64,000 nt of DNA, taken from Ramlibacter sp. Lineage in GTDB: Bacteria; Pseudomonadota; Gammaproteobacteria; Burkholderiales; Burkholderiaceae_C. Where the stretch lies: assembly GCA_030695945.1 (NCBI GenBank), contig JAUYOG010000019.1, positions 124,001-188,000 on the forward strand, given 5' to 3'. Shown piece by piece: positions 36,640 to 46,135 of this stretch (position 1 is its first letter; every line of letters starts with the position of its first letter). The position numbers and the translations under genes were made by a program. The notes under the pieces are model-generated. The model saw only the letters and a program-made list of their open reading frames with translations, was not told where the DNA came from and ran no database searches.

Positions 36640-39286
36640 AGGACACAACAACGTCATCTACCGTTCCGACTACCAGGCCCCGGCCTTCTGGATCGACAAC
36701 GTGGAACTGACATTCGACCTCGACCCGGCCAAGACCCGCGTGCTGAACAAGATGAAGGTGCGGCGCAACGCCGACGCGGTGCCGCAGTCCCTGCGGCTGG
36801 ACGGCGAGGAGCTGAATCTCGCGCGCGTGCTGGTGAACGGCGAGGGCACCTCCTTCAAGCTGGAGGACAACCAGCTGGTCCTGGAGAACCTGCCCGAGGG
36901 CGACGAACCCTTCGACCTGGAGATCTTCACCACCTGCTGCCCCGCGAAGAACAGCAAGCTCATGGGCCTGTACGTGAGCAACGACTCGTTCTTCACGCAA
37001 TGCGAGGCCGAGGGCTTCCGCCGCATCACCTACTTCCTGGACCGCCCGGACGTGATGGCGAGCTACTCGGTGCTGATCCGCGCCGACAAGGCGGCCTACC
37101 CCGTGCTGCTGTCCAATGGCAACCTGGTAGAGCAAGGCGAGCTGGAAGAAGGCCGCCATTACGCCCGCTGGGTGGACCCGTTCAGGAAGCCGAGCTACCT
37201 GTTCGCCCTGGTCGCCGGGCAGCTGGTGGCGCGCGAGCAGCGCATCACCTCGCGCGCCGGCAAGGAGCACCTGCTGCAGGTCTATGTGCGCCCCGGCGAC
37301 CTGGACAAGACCGAGCACGCGATGAACTCGCTGATGGCCTCCGTGGCGTGGGACGAGGCGCGCTTCGGCCTGTCGCTCGACCTGGAGCGCTTCATGATCG
37401 TCGCCACCAGCGACTTCAACATGGGCGCGATGGAGAACAAGGGCCTGAACATCTTCAACACCAAGTACGTCCTGGCCAGCCAGGCGACGGCGACGGACAC
37501 CGACTTCAGCAACATCGAAAGCGTGGTGGGCCACGAGTACTTCCACAACTGGACCGGCAACCGCATCACCTGCCGCGACTGGTTCCAGCTGTCGCTGAAG
37601 GAGGGTCTCACGGTGTTCCGCGACCAGGAGTTCAGCATGGACCTGGCGGGTGCCCCCTCGGCGCGCGCCGTCAAGCGCATCGAGGACGTCCGGGTGCTGC
37701 GCACCGCGCAGTTCCCGGAGGATGCCGGCCCGATGGCGCACCCGGTGCGGCCCGACCAGTACCTGGAAATCAACAACTTCTACACCGTCACGGTGTACGA
37801 AAAAGGCGCCGAAGTCGTGCGCATGATGCAGACGCTGGTGGGACGCGAGGGCTTCGCCCGCGGCATGAACCTCTACTTCCAGCGCCACGACGGCAGCGCC
37901 GTGACCTGCGACGACTTCGCCCAGGCCATCGCCGACGCCAACCCGGATTCGAGGCTGGCGCAGTTGCTGCCGCAGTTCAAGCGCTGGTACAGCCAGGCCG
38001 GCACGCCGCGCGTCAAGGTGGCGACGCAGTACGACGCCGCCTCGGGTATCTACAACCTGACCCTGTCGCAAAGCTGTGCGGCGACACCCGGCCAGGAGGC
38101 GAAGGAACCCTTCGTCGTCCCGATCGCGCTGGGCCTGCTCGCGCCCGACGGCCGCGAGCTCACGAACGGCATGCACGTCCTCACCGAAGCCAGCGAGACG
38201 CTGAGCTTCCCTGGCCTGCAAGCCGAACCCGTTCCGTCCATCCTGCGCGGGTTCAGCGCGCCCGTGATCCTGGAGTTCGACTACAGCGACGAGCAGCTGC
38301 TCACGCTGCTCGCGCACGACACCGACCCGTTCAACATGTGGGAGGCGGGCCAGCGGCTGGCCGTCAACCGCGCCCTCGCCTTCATCCGCCAGGAAGGCCT
38401 CACGGCGGGCGACATCCGGCTCGATGCGCCGTACGTCGAAGCGATGCGCAAGATCCTGCGCCACCCCGCGCTCGACGCCGCATTCAAGGAACTGGTGCTG
38501 ACCTTGCCCGCCGAAACCTATCTGGCCGAACAGCTGGACGTGGTCGACCCGCAACGCATCCACACGGTACGCGAAGCGATGCGCGAGCAGCTCGCCGATG
38601 CCCTGTACGATGACTGGCAATGGGCCTTCGACGCCCATCGCGAGAATGGCGCCTACCAGCCCGATTCGGTCTCCTCCGGCCGCCGGGCGCTGGCCGGCAT
38701 GGCGCTCACGCACCTGTGCCTGGCGGCGCGCAGGAGCGGCGACGCGGTCTGGCCGGGCAAGGCCTACCAGCGCTTCAAGGATGCCGGCAACATGACGGAC
38801 CGCTTCAATGCGCTCGCCGCCCTGGTCACCACCGGGCACGAGCTGGCCGGACAAGCACTGCAGCGCTTCCACGCGATGTTCAAGGACGAGGCGCTGGTGC
38901 TGGACAAGTGGTTTGCGCTCCAGGCTGGCGCGCCGGACCGCGGCGGCAACGTCCTGCCCGCCGTGAAGCAGCTGATGAAACACCCGGACTTCAACATCCG
39001 CAACCCGAATCGCGCGCGCAGCGTGATCTTCAGCTACTGCAGCGCCAACCCCGGCGGGTTCCACCGCCCGGACGCGGCGGGCTACGTGTACTGGAGCGAG
39101 CGCGTGATCGAGCTCGACGGCATGAACCCGCAGGTCGCCGCGCGGCTGGCGCGCGCGCTGGACCGCTGGAAGAAGCTGGTGGAGCCGATGCGAGGCGCCG
39201 CGCGCGAGGCGATCGCCCGCGTCGCGGCCAAGCCCGATTTGAGCAACGACGTGCGCGAGGTAGTGACGCGCGCGCTGGCTGATTGA
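36632..39286 (+). CDS. pepN: Aminopeptidase N
   Basis: 884 residues from ATG 36632, where a GGAG lies 7 bases upstream; the frame is open further back but there overlaps the HAD gene. It has the M1 exopeptidase motif GAMEN at residues 265-269 and the zinc motif HEYFH at 301-305, with the following Glu in SLKEGLTVF. It removes N-terminal residues from peptides in the cytoplasm. It could finish the degradation of peptides imported by the ABC transporters downstream. Confidence 0.96.
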   Translation: MREGHNNVIYRSDYQAPAFWIDNVELTFDLDPAKTRVLNKMKVRRNADAVPQSLRLDGEELNLARVLVNGEGTSFKLEDNQLVLENLPEGDEPFDLEIFTTCCPAKNSKLMGLYVSNDSFFTQCEAEGFRRITYFLDRPDVMASYSVLIRADKAAYPVLLSNGNLVEQGELEEGRHYARWVDPFRKPSYLFALVAGQLVAREQRITSRAGKEHLLQVYVRPGDLDKTEHAMNSLMASVAWDEARFGLSLDLERFMIVATSDFNMGAMENKGLNIFNTKYVLASQATATDTDFSNIESVVGHEYFHNWTGNRITCRDWFQLSLKEGLTVFRDQEFSMDLAGAPSARAVKRIEDVRVLRTAQFPEDAGPMAHPVRPDQYLEINNFYTVTVYEKGAEVVRMMQTLVGREGFARGMNLYFQRHDGSAVTCDDFAQAIADANPDSRLAQLLPQFKRWYSQAGTPRVKVATQYDAASGIYNLTLSQSCAATPGQEAKEPFVVPIALGLLAPDGRELTNGMHVLTEASETLSFPGLQAEPVPSILRGFSAPVILEFDYSDEQLLTLLAHDTDPFNMWEAGQRLAVNRALAFIRQEGLTAGDIRLDAPYVEAMRKILRHPALDAAFKELVLTLPAETYLAEQLDVVDPQRIHTVREAMREQLADALYDDWQWAFDAHRENGAYQPDSVSSGRRALAGMALTHLCLAARRSGDAVWPGKAYQRFKDAGNMTDRFNALAALVTTGHELAGQALQRFHAMFKDEALVLDKWFALQAGAPDRGGNVLPAVKQLMKHPDFNIRNPNRARSVIFSYCSANPGGFHRPDAAGYVYWSERVIELDGMNPQVAARLARALDRWKKLVEPMRGAAREAIARVAAKPDLSNDVREVVTRALAD

Positions 39287-39302
39287 CGAAGGAACCAAGG
39301 AA

Positions 39303-40565
39303 ATGGCTGCGAAAAAGAAGAACGCGTTCTACGCGCAATCGGGCGGTGTCACGGCCGTCATCAACGCGTCCGCCTGCGGCGTGATCGAAACGGCCCGGGC
39401 GCACAAGGACAAGATCGGCAAGGTCTATGCCGGGCGCAACGGCATCATCGGGGCGTTGACCGAGGACCTGATCGACACCGGCAAGGAGTCCGCCTCGGCC
39501 ATCGCGCTGCTGCGCTCCACGCCCTCGGGCGCGTTCGGCTCCTGCCGGTTCAAGCTCAAGTCGCTGGAAGCCAACAAGCGCGAGTACGAACGCCTGATCG
39601 AGGTCTTCAGGGCCCACGACATCGGCTACTTCTTCTACAACGGCGGCGGCGACTCGGCCGACACCTGCTACAAGGTGAGCCAGCTGTCCGAGGCCATGGA
39701 CTATCCGATCCAGGCCATCCACGTGCCCAAGACGGTGGACAATGACCTGCCGATCACCGACTGCTGCCCGGGCTTCGGCTCGGTCGCGAAGTACGTCGCC
39801 GTGTCGGCGCTCGAAGCGTCGTTCGACGTGCGCTCCATGGCCAAGACCTCGACCAAGGTCTTCGTCCTCGAAGTCATGGGACGGCACGCGGGCTGGATCG
39901 CGGCCGCCGGCGGCCTGATCGAAGACCACGGTATCCCGGTCGTGGTCCTGTTCCCGGAAATCGAATTCGACGAAAAGAAGTTCCTGGCGCGGGTCGATTC
40001 GCTGGTGAAGAAGCACGGCTACTGCACGGTGGTGGTGTCCGAGGGCTGCCACTACCCCGATGGCAGGTTCCTGGCCGAGCAGGGCACGCGCGATGCGTTC
40101 GGCCATGCGCAGCTGGGCGGCGCCGCGCCGGTGGTGGCCAACATGATCAAGCAGGCACACGGCTACAAGTTCCACTGGGCCGTGGCCGATTACCTGCAGC
40201 GCGCGGCACGCCATATCGCGTCGCAAACCGACGTGAAGCAGGCCTACGAGCTGGGCAAGGCCGCCGTGCAGCTCGCGCTGAAGGGTCACAACGCCGTCAT
40301 GCCGACCATCGACCGCGTGAGCGACAAGCCGTACAAGTACAAGATCGGCATGGCGCCGCTCGCCAAGGTGGCGAACGTCGAGAAGTTCATGCCCCGCAAC
40401 TTCATCACGGCCGACGGCTTCGGCATCACCGAGCCCTGCAAGCGGTACCTGTTGCCCCTGATCCAGGGCGAGGACTACCCGAAGTACAAGAACGGGGTAC
40501 CGGTGTACGCCACGCTCAAGAACGTGGCTGTACCCAGGAAGCTGACGGCGTTCGCGCTGAAGTAG
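39303..40565 (+). CDS. 6-phosphofructokinase, probably pyrophosphate-dependent
   Basis: 420 residues. The phosphate-donor loop is NGGGDSADT at 113-121 with Asp117 where ATP enzymes have Gly. The catalytic loop is PKTVDND at 142-148, with Lys143 where ATP enzymes have Gly. Both changes are marks of PPi-dependent enzymes in family knowledge. It would convert fructose-6-phosphate to fructose-1,6-bisphosphate reversibly. An AAGGAA site lies before the ATG. Confidence 0.85.
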   Translation: MAAKKKNAFYAQSGGVTAVINASACGVIETARAHKDKIGKVYAGRNGIIGALTEDLIDTGKESASAIALLRSTPSGAFGSCRFKLKSLEANKREYERLIEVFRAHDIGYFFYNGGGDSADTCYKVSQLSEAMDYPIQAIHVPKTVDNDLPITDCCPGFGSVAKYVAVSALEASFDVRSMAKTSTKVFVLEVMGRHAGWIAAAGGLIEDHGIPVVVLFPEIEFDEKKFLARVDSLVKKHGYCTVVVSEGCHYPDGRFLAEQGTRDAFGHAQLGGAAPVVANMIKQAHGYKFHWAVADYLQRAARHIASQTDVKQAYELGKAAVQLALKGHNAVMPTIDRVSDKPYKYKIGMAPLAKVANVEKFMPRNFITADGFGITEPCKRYLLPLIQGEDYPKYKNGVPVYATLKNVAVPRKLTAFALK

Positions 40566-40574
40566 CCGCGTGGC

Positions 40575-41468
40575 TCAGGCGCCCAGGCGCGCCAGGAATC
40601 TGGCCAGCAGCTCGTTGAATTTGTCCGGCTGGTCGAGGAACACCGCGTGGCCCGCCTGGGCCACAGCTTCGAACTGCGCACCGCCGATCTGCTGCGCCAT
40701 CGCGCGCTGCGATTCGGCGTTCGGGCCTTCGGCGGCGATCACCAGCGTCGGACGGTTGAATTTCTTCAGCGCGGGCCTGCGGTCGATCAGGACGAAATCC
40801 ATCATCAGCATGCCGATGCCGAGATCGGGCGGTGTGCGCAGGCCGAGCTCGACGAATTCTTCGATGCGCGCCTTGCCCGCAGGCGACTGGATGATGGCGT
40901 TCATCATCCCGCGCAGGTATTCGCGCGGATAACGCGCATACAGGCTCATGCGCTCGAGTTGCTGCTGCATGGCCGCGGGCGGCGACATCGCGGCAGCCGG
41001 GCCGGCCCCGAGGGGGGAATCGACCAGGACGTAGCCCGCCACCCGCTCGCCCTCGAATGCCGCCGCATAGGCGGCCACGTCCTGCACGCCCTGGGACCAG
41101 CCCACCAGCACCACCTTGTCCAGCGCCAGCGCCTTGATCACCTCGTGCAGGTCAATCGCGCGGCGCTCGGGCGTATTGCCGCGCGGGGCCAGGGTCGAGA
41201 AGCCCTGGGACCGCGGGTCGAGCGACACGACGCGGGCACGCGAGGCGAACGCCGCCATGGCATCGCGCCAGACGGCGGTCGTCATGCCCCAGCCGGGCAC
41301 GAAAAGGATCGTGGTCTTCGCGTTCCGGTCCCCGCCGTCGATGACGCGCAGGGAGATGTCTTTCTCCACGGCGATGTCGGCCTGGGTCCAGGCGCCCTGG
41401 CCGATCGCGCCGCCGCACAACATCGACGCGATGAACAAACCCGCAATGCAGTGACGCAATCCCATCAT
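40575..41468 (-). CDS. Secreted alpha/beta hydrolase
   Basis: 297 residues from ATG 41468; the next codon, ATG 41465, has better spacing from the AGGAG. The frame is open upstream, but that part overlaps the S8 protease. A signal peptide ends near GAIGQGA. The nucleophile elbow is VGWSQGVQ and the late His is in AQAGHAVF. It should act in the periplasm. It is the last gene of the protease/peptide-transporter run, 41 bases after the protease stop. Confidence 0.85.
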   Translation of the reverse strand: MMGLRHCIAGLFIASMLCGGAIGQGAWTQADIAVEKDISLRVIDGGDRNAKTTILFVPGWGMTTAVWRDAMAAFASRARVVSLDPRSQGFSTLAPRGNTPERRAIDLHEVIKALALDKVVLVGWSQGVQDVAAYAAAFEGERVAGYVLVDSPLGAGPAAAMSPPAAMQQQLERMSLYARYPREYLRGMMNAIIQSPAGKARIEEFVELGLRTPPDLGIGMLMMDFVLIDRRPALKKFNRPTLVIAAEGPNAESQRAMAQQIGGAQFEAVAQAGHAVFLDQPDKFNELLARFLARLGA

Positions 41469-41509
41469 CGGCTCCTCTTGAAATCTTTCACCGTCCCGTC
41501 GCGGCCCGC

Positions 41510-43333
41510 TCAGGGCACATAGCCCACGGCCGCCAGCGCCCTGGCCGGGTGGATCAGCGTGCGGCGCCCGTCCTCGCTGCGCTCGGCCGTGCTGCGCAGG
41601 ATGCCGATCACTTCCGCGGGTTTGAGCGAGGGTTTCACGGCCAGCAACTTGGCCGCGAGGTTGGTCACTTGCGGCGAAGACATCGACGTCCCCGACAGCG
41701 CGATCCTGCGGCCGCCGGGCACGACGCTGTCGACCTGGTAGCCGTTGGCGTGCAGCGCCACGGTGGGGCCGTAGCTGGTGAACGAAGCCTCGTCGCCGGC
41801 CTTGTCGACGGCGCCGACCGACACCAGGTTCGGCAGCACGATGCTCGACGGATAGGTGTCGTTGAAGGTGGGATCGTTCGCGGAGTTGCCCGCCGAGGCG
41901 ACGAACAGGACATCCGGCGCCGATGCGATGGCGCGCACGAGCGCCTTGTAGTGCAGGTCGAAATATTCGCGGGCCAGCGCCTTTCGCGCGGCCACGTCCT
42001 TGCCGATGCCGCATTGCTCGAGAACGACTTCGTAGCCGCGCAGGTTGCCGCCCCAGCTCATGTTGACGACCCGCGCGCCGACCTTCTTGACGAAGTCCAC
42101 GTAGGCCGCGAAATTGGCGGCGGAGCGCTCCTGCAGTTCGCGCGTGGGGCATGGGTCGGGGAGCAGCGTGTGGCCGAACTCGATGCGCGCGTTCGCCAGC
42201 CGGGCGTAGGGATTGCCGGCCATCGCGATGCCGGCCACGTGCGTGCCGTGCTGGTACACGCCGACCAGGCGCAGCTCTTCCTGCACCGTCTTGTACTGGT
42301 CCGGCGCCAGCTCCGACAGCAGCGCCTTCACCTCGGCGGCTTCCGGGCTGTCGATGTTGGACGTGAGGTCCGACAGGCCCTTGCTGCGGCCCTGCAGCAT
42401 GTCCAGCCGGCCTTGCACGTTCGCCGGGATCGGCTTGAGCGCGCTGGAGGAAGGCCGCGCATGGCGATCGAAGGCGATCATGGCAGGGCCGCCGGGCAGC
42501 GTCACCACGCGACCGGCGAACTGCGGGAGGTCGATGCCGCTGTCCCAGACCACCACCGTCACCGGGGTGTAATTGCGCCCGGGCGGCAGGCTCACGTCGC
42601 GCGCGGCCCAGATGTCGGGCTTGTCGACCTGGTGGGCCACGAGGTAGCCCCGGTAGGCCTGGACCAGCGTCGTCTTCAGCGGCAGCACGAATTCGATCGC
42701 ATAGCGGGCCGAGATCACGGCGGGCGCCAGGTCCGAGCTGAGCGACCCGGTCCTGGCGGCGACGGGCTGCAGCACATCGCGCACCCGCCCCAGGACCAGC
42801 GCCTCGCCCACGGTCTCCATGCCGGCCTTGGCCCGCATGATGTCGTTGCGGATCACGGCGTACGGCATCCGCTCGATCTCTTCGCGCACGAGACGGCCGG
42901 CTTCGGCCGCATACGCGGGCGAGCCGCGGTCGCCGGTCTTCCTGAGGGCCGCCACGATGGCCCGGATGGTGAGGCCCGACAACAGCTTGTCCGCGGGCTT
43001 TTCCTGCAACTGCTGGATCTGGGTCGAGCGGCGCAGCGCGTCGTCCCAGCGCCCTTCGAGCATGTCCAGCTGCACCAGCTGGCCGAGCAGTTGCCGGCGC
43101 GTCGCCAGCTCCGCGATGTCGTAGCCGCCGACCGTCGACTCCAGGTCGCGCCGCACGGCCTGCGCGAAGACGGCAAAACGCTCCGGCTCGCGCACGATGG
43201 CTTCCAGTTGGCCCTGGACGGGGTAGCTGAAGCGTGGCAGGTCGGCCGCCTTTTCCACGCGCGTGGGGGTCTGGGCCAAGGCGGCCGTCATGGCCAGCGC
43301 GCCCAGCAGGGCGCCAAGGATGCGACGTTGCAT
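41510..43333 (-). CDS. Subtilisin-like (S8) serine protease, secreted
   Basis: 607 residues with a signal peptide (GALLGALAMTAALAQ). An unusually long N-terminal part of about 240 residues precedes the catalytic domain. The triad is Asp264 in VVWDSGID, His362 in QHGTHVAG and Ser550 in GTSMSSP; the oxyanion Asn is in SAGNSAND. It lies 9 bases downstream of the fused peptide-transporter ATPase gene on the same strand, so it is probably co-transcribed with the transporter. The N-terminal part resembles no usual I9 propeptide that I can recognise. Confidence 0.92.
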   Translation of the reverse strand: MQRRILGALLGALAMTAALAQTPTRVEKAADLPRFSYPVQGQLEAIVREPERFAVFAQAVRRDLESTVGGYDIAELATRRQLLGQLVQLDMLEGRWDDALRRSTQIQQLQEKPADKLLSGLTIRAIVAALRKTGDRGSPAYAAEAGRLVREEIERMPYAVIRNDIMRAKAGMETVGEALVLGRVRDVLQPVAARTGSLSSDLAPAVISARYAIEFVLPLKTTLVQAYRGYLVAHQVDKPDIWAARDVSLPPGRNYTPVTVVVWDSGIDLPQFAGRVVTLPGGPAMIAFDRHARPSSSALKPIPANVQGRLDMLQGRSKGLSDLTSNIDSPEAAEVKALLSELAPDQYKTVQEELRLVGVYQHGTHVAGIAMAGNPYARLANARIEFGHTLLPDPCPTRELQERSAANFAAYVDFVKKVGARVVNMSWGGNLRGYEVVLEQCGIGKDVAARKALAREYFDLHYKALVRAIASAPDVLFVASAGNSANDPTFNDTYPSSIVLPNLVSVGAVDKAGDEASFTSYGPTVALHANGYQVDSVVPGGRRIALSGTSMSSPQVTNLAAKLLAVKPSLKPAEVIGILRSTAERSEDGRRTLIHPARALAAVGYVP

Positions 43334-43342
43334 GTCGTCTCG

Positions 43343-45034
43343 TCAGGCGGGTTGCAGGGACCCGGCGGCGGGCGCATAGCCGCGCGGGATCGCGGCGAGC
43401 AGCTGGCGGGTGTAGGGGTGCCGCGGGTTGGAGTAGATCTCCTCGGAAGTGCCGCGCTCGACAATCTCGCCCTGGTTCATCACCAGGATGTCGTCGGCCA
43501 TGTACTTCACCACCGCCAGGTCGTGACTGATGAAGACATAGGTGAGGCCGAACTCCTCCTGCAGGTCGAGCAGGAGGTTGAGCACCGTCGCCTGCACGCT
43601 GACGTCCAGCGCGCTCACGCTCTCGTCGCAGACGATGATCTCCGGCTGCATGGTAAGGCAGCGCGCGATCGCGATGCGCTGGCGCTGGCCACCGGAGAAC
43701 TCGTGTGGGTACTTGCCGAAAGCCTGCGCCGGCAGGCCGACCTTCTCGAGCCAGCCGAGCGCGAGGCGTGCCCGCGCGTCCTCGTCCGCGCCGATGGCGT
43801 GGATACGCATCGGCTCCATCAGGATCTGGCCGATGGTGAAGCGCGGGTTCAGGCTGGCATACGGGTTCTGGAAGATGATCTGGATACGCGGGCGGTAGGT
43901 GCGCATTTGGGCCGGCCGCAGCGCGGCGAGGTCCACGCCTTCGAAGATGATGCTGCCGCTGCTGGCCTCGGTCAGGCGCGTGAGCATCATGCCGATGGTC
44001 GTCTTGCCGGAGCCCGACTCCCCCACCACGCCGAGCGTGCGGCCCTTCTGCAGGGAGAAGTCGGCCGTCTTCACGGCATCGATCACCTTGCGCTTGAACA
44101 GGCCGTCCTTCAGGCGATACGCCTTGGACAGGCCCTGCACTTCGATCAGCGCCGGGCCGCTCACGGGCGCGGGCTCGCGCTGCTCGGTGCTGATGGGCCG
44201 GTTGAGCACGATGTCATCGATGACGGGCAGGCGGCGCGGGCGGGTGTCCAGCCGCGGGCGGCAGGCCAGCAACGCCTTCGTATAGGAATCCTTCGGGGCG
44301 CTGAAGATCTCGCCCGCCGGGCCGGCCTCGCGCACTTCGCCGCTGCGCATCACGACCACGCTCTTCGCGATCTCGCCGACCAGGCCGAGGTCGTGGCTGA
44401 TGAAAAGGACGCTCATCTTCTGGCGCTCCTGCAGGCGCGCGAGCAGGTCGACGATCTGCCGCTGCACGGTGACGTCCAGCGCCGTCGTGGGCTCGTCGGC
44501 AATCAGCAGCTTGGGCTCGCACGCGATCGCCATCGCGATCATCACGCGCTGCTGCTGGCCGCCGGAGAGTTCATGCGGGTAGGCGTTCAGGCGCGCCTTG
44601 GGTTCCGGGATGCCGACTTCGGTCAGCAGCTCCAGCGTCCGGTCCATGGCCCCGCGAGCGCCGAGGGGCGTGTGGATGCGCAGCACCTCGGCGATCTGCT
44701 CGCCCACCGTCAGCACCGGGTTGAGCGAACTCATGGGCTCCTGGAACACCACCGAGATTTCCCTGCCGCGCAGGCGGCGCATCTCCTCGGGAGCGGCCTT
44801 GAGCAGGTCCCGGCCCTCGAACAGCACGCGGCTGGCCGGGTCGACGACGGCGTTGGGCGGCAGCAGCCGCACGATGCTCATCGCGCTCACGCTCTTGCCG
44901 CTGCCCGATTCGCCGACCAGCGCCACGGTGGAGTTCACCGGCACCTCGAAACTCACGCCGCGCACCGCCTCGTGCGTCTCGTTGCCCATGCGAAAGCCCA
45001 CGCGCAGGTCCCGCACTTCGATCAATGAAGTCAT
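43343..45034 (-). CDS. Peptide ABC transporter, fused double ATPase (YejF-like)
   Basis: 563 residues with two complete ATPase domains in one chain. Each has a Walker A GESGSGKS, a signature (LSGGQQQR, FSGGQRQR) and Walker B Asp-Glu (DEPTTALD; the second is CDESVSALD). An oligopeptide C-terminal motif follows each domain. Fusion of the two halves is typical of the YejF group. It follows the permease genes by 15 bases. Confidence 0.94.
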   Translation of the reverse strand: MTSLIEVRDLRVGFRMGNETHEAVRGVSFEVPVNSTVALVGESGSGKSVSAMSIVRLLPPNAVVDPASRVLFEGRDLLKAAPEEMRRLRGREISVVFQEPMSSLNPVLTVGEQIAEVLRIHTPLGARGAMDRTLELLTEVGIPEPKARLNAYPHELSGGQQQRVMIAMAIACEPKLLIADEPTTALDVTVQRQIVDLLARLQERQKMSVLFISHDLGLVGEIAKSVVVMRSGEVREAGPAGEIFSAPKDSYTKALLACRPRLDTRPRRLPVIDDIVLNRPISTEQREPAPVSGPALIEVQGLSKAYRLKDGLFKRKVIDAVKTADFSLQKGRTLGVVGESGSGKTTIGMMLTRLTEASSGSIIFEGVDLAALRPAQMRTYRPRIQIIFQNPYASLNPRFTIGQILMEPMRIHAIGADEDARARLALGWLEKVGLPAQAFGKYPHEFSGGQRQRIAIARCLTMQPEIIVCDESVSALDVSVQATVLNLLLDLQEEFGLTYVFISHDLAVVKYMADDILVMNQGEIVERGTSEEIYSNPRHPYTRQLLAAIPRGYAPAAGSLQPA

Positions 45035-45049
45035 GTTGTCGCTCCGGCT

Positions 45050-46135
45050 TCAGCGCAGTTTGGGGTCCATCGCGTCGCGCAATGCATCGGTGAGCAGCGC
45101 GAAGGCGGTGACGAACGTGGCCATGAAGGCCGTGGCGGCCGCAAGCTGCCACCACTTGCCGAGCACCAGCTCGCTCTGCGCCTCGCCCAGCATCGTTCCC
45201 CAGCTGACCATGTCGATCGGCACGCCCAGCCCCAGGAAGGACAGGATCACCTCGGCCTTGATGAAGCTCACCACGTGCAGGCTCAGCTGCACCAGCACGA
45301 CATGGCTCACGTTCGGCAGGATGTGGCCGAACATGCGGGACATGTGCCCGGCGCCGATCGCCTCGGCCGCCCGCACGTATTCGCGGTTGCTGTGCTTGAT
45401 GTACTCGGCGCGCACCAGCCGGTAGATGCCCGTCCAGCCCACCAGGCCCAGGATGATGACGACCGCGGTGATCCCGTCGGACAGGCTGCGCAGCCAGGGC
45501 GGCCCCGACTTGAAGATGGCCGCCAGCGCGAAAATCAGCAGGATGTAGGGCACCGAAGTGAAGACGTTGTAGACCCACTCGAGGAAGTCACCCACCTTGC
45601 CGCCGAAGTAACCGGAGAGCGCGCCGAGCAGCGTCCCGATGAAGGTGGCGAGGAAGGCCGCGAAGATGCCCACCATGATCGACACCTGCGCGCCCTTGAC
45701 GGCCTTGGCCAGCACGTCGCGCCCGATCCGGTCGGCGCCGACCGGCAGCGTCGCGGCCTTCACGGTCACGTCGGTCTTCACCTTGGAGGCGCGCTCGTCC
45801 CATTCCTGGTAGCGGGGCGCGAGCGGGTCGATGTCGCTCAGGTCCACGTTGGGCAGCCTGGGCGCCTGCACCGCCGCGACTTCCCGCTCATCGGCGCCGA
45901 CGACGTGCGGCGGCGCGAAGGGCAATCCGACTTCCTTTTGCCAGTTGGCCGCCAGCAGGCCTACCTGCGCCAGCAGCACCAGCACGAAGAAGGCGGCGAC
46001 AACGTACAGCGACACCATGCCGACGCGATCGCCCCGCAACCGCTTCCACGCCTCCATCCAGACGCTGGGCGACTTGGGCAACGCCCCGGGCACCGCGACG
46101 ATCTTCCCTTCTCCCACGGGCAGGACGGCACTCAT
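45050..46135 (-). CDS. Peptide ABC transporter permease (OppC/YejE-like)
   Basis: 361 residues. One N-terminal membrane helix is followed by a periplasmic insert of about 80 residues, then the permease core. The core has the cytoplasmic EAA loop with EAIGAGHMSRMFGHILPN. The start overlaps the upstream permease stop as ATGA. It pairs with the next permease to form the channel. Confidence 0.93.
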   Translation of the reverse strand: MSAVLPVGEGKIVAVPGALPKSPSVWMEAWKRLRGDRVGMVSLYVVAAFFVLVLLAQVGLLAANWQKEVGLPFAPPHVVGADEREVAAVQAPRLPNVDLSDIDPLAPRYQEWDERASKVKTDVTVKAATLPVGADRIGRDVLAKAVKGAQVSIMVGIFAAFLATFIGTLLGALSGYFGGKVGDFLEWVYNVFTSVPYILLIFALAAIFKSGPPWLRSLSDGITAVVIILGLVGWTGIYRLVRAEYIKHSNREYVRAAEAIGAGHMSRMFGHILPNVSHVVLVQLSLHVVSFIKAEVILSFLGLGVPIDMVSWGTMLGEAQSELVLGKWWQLAAATAFMATFVTAFALLTDALRDAMDPKLR

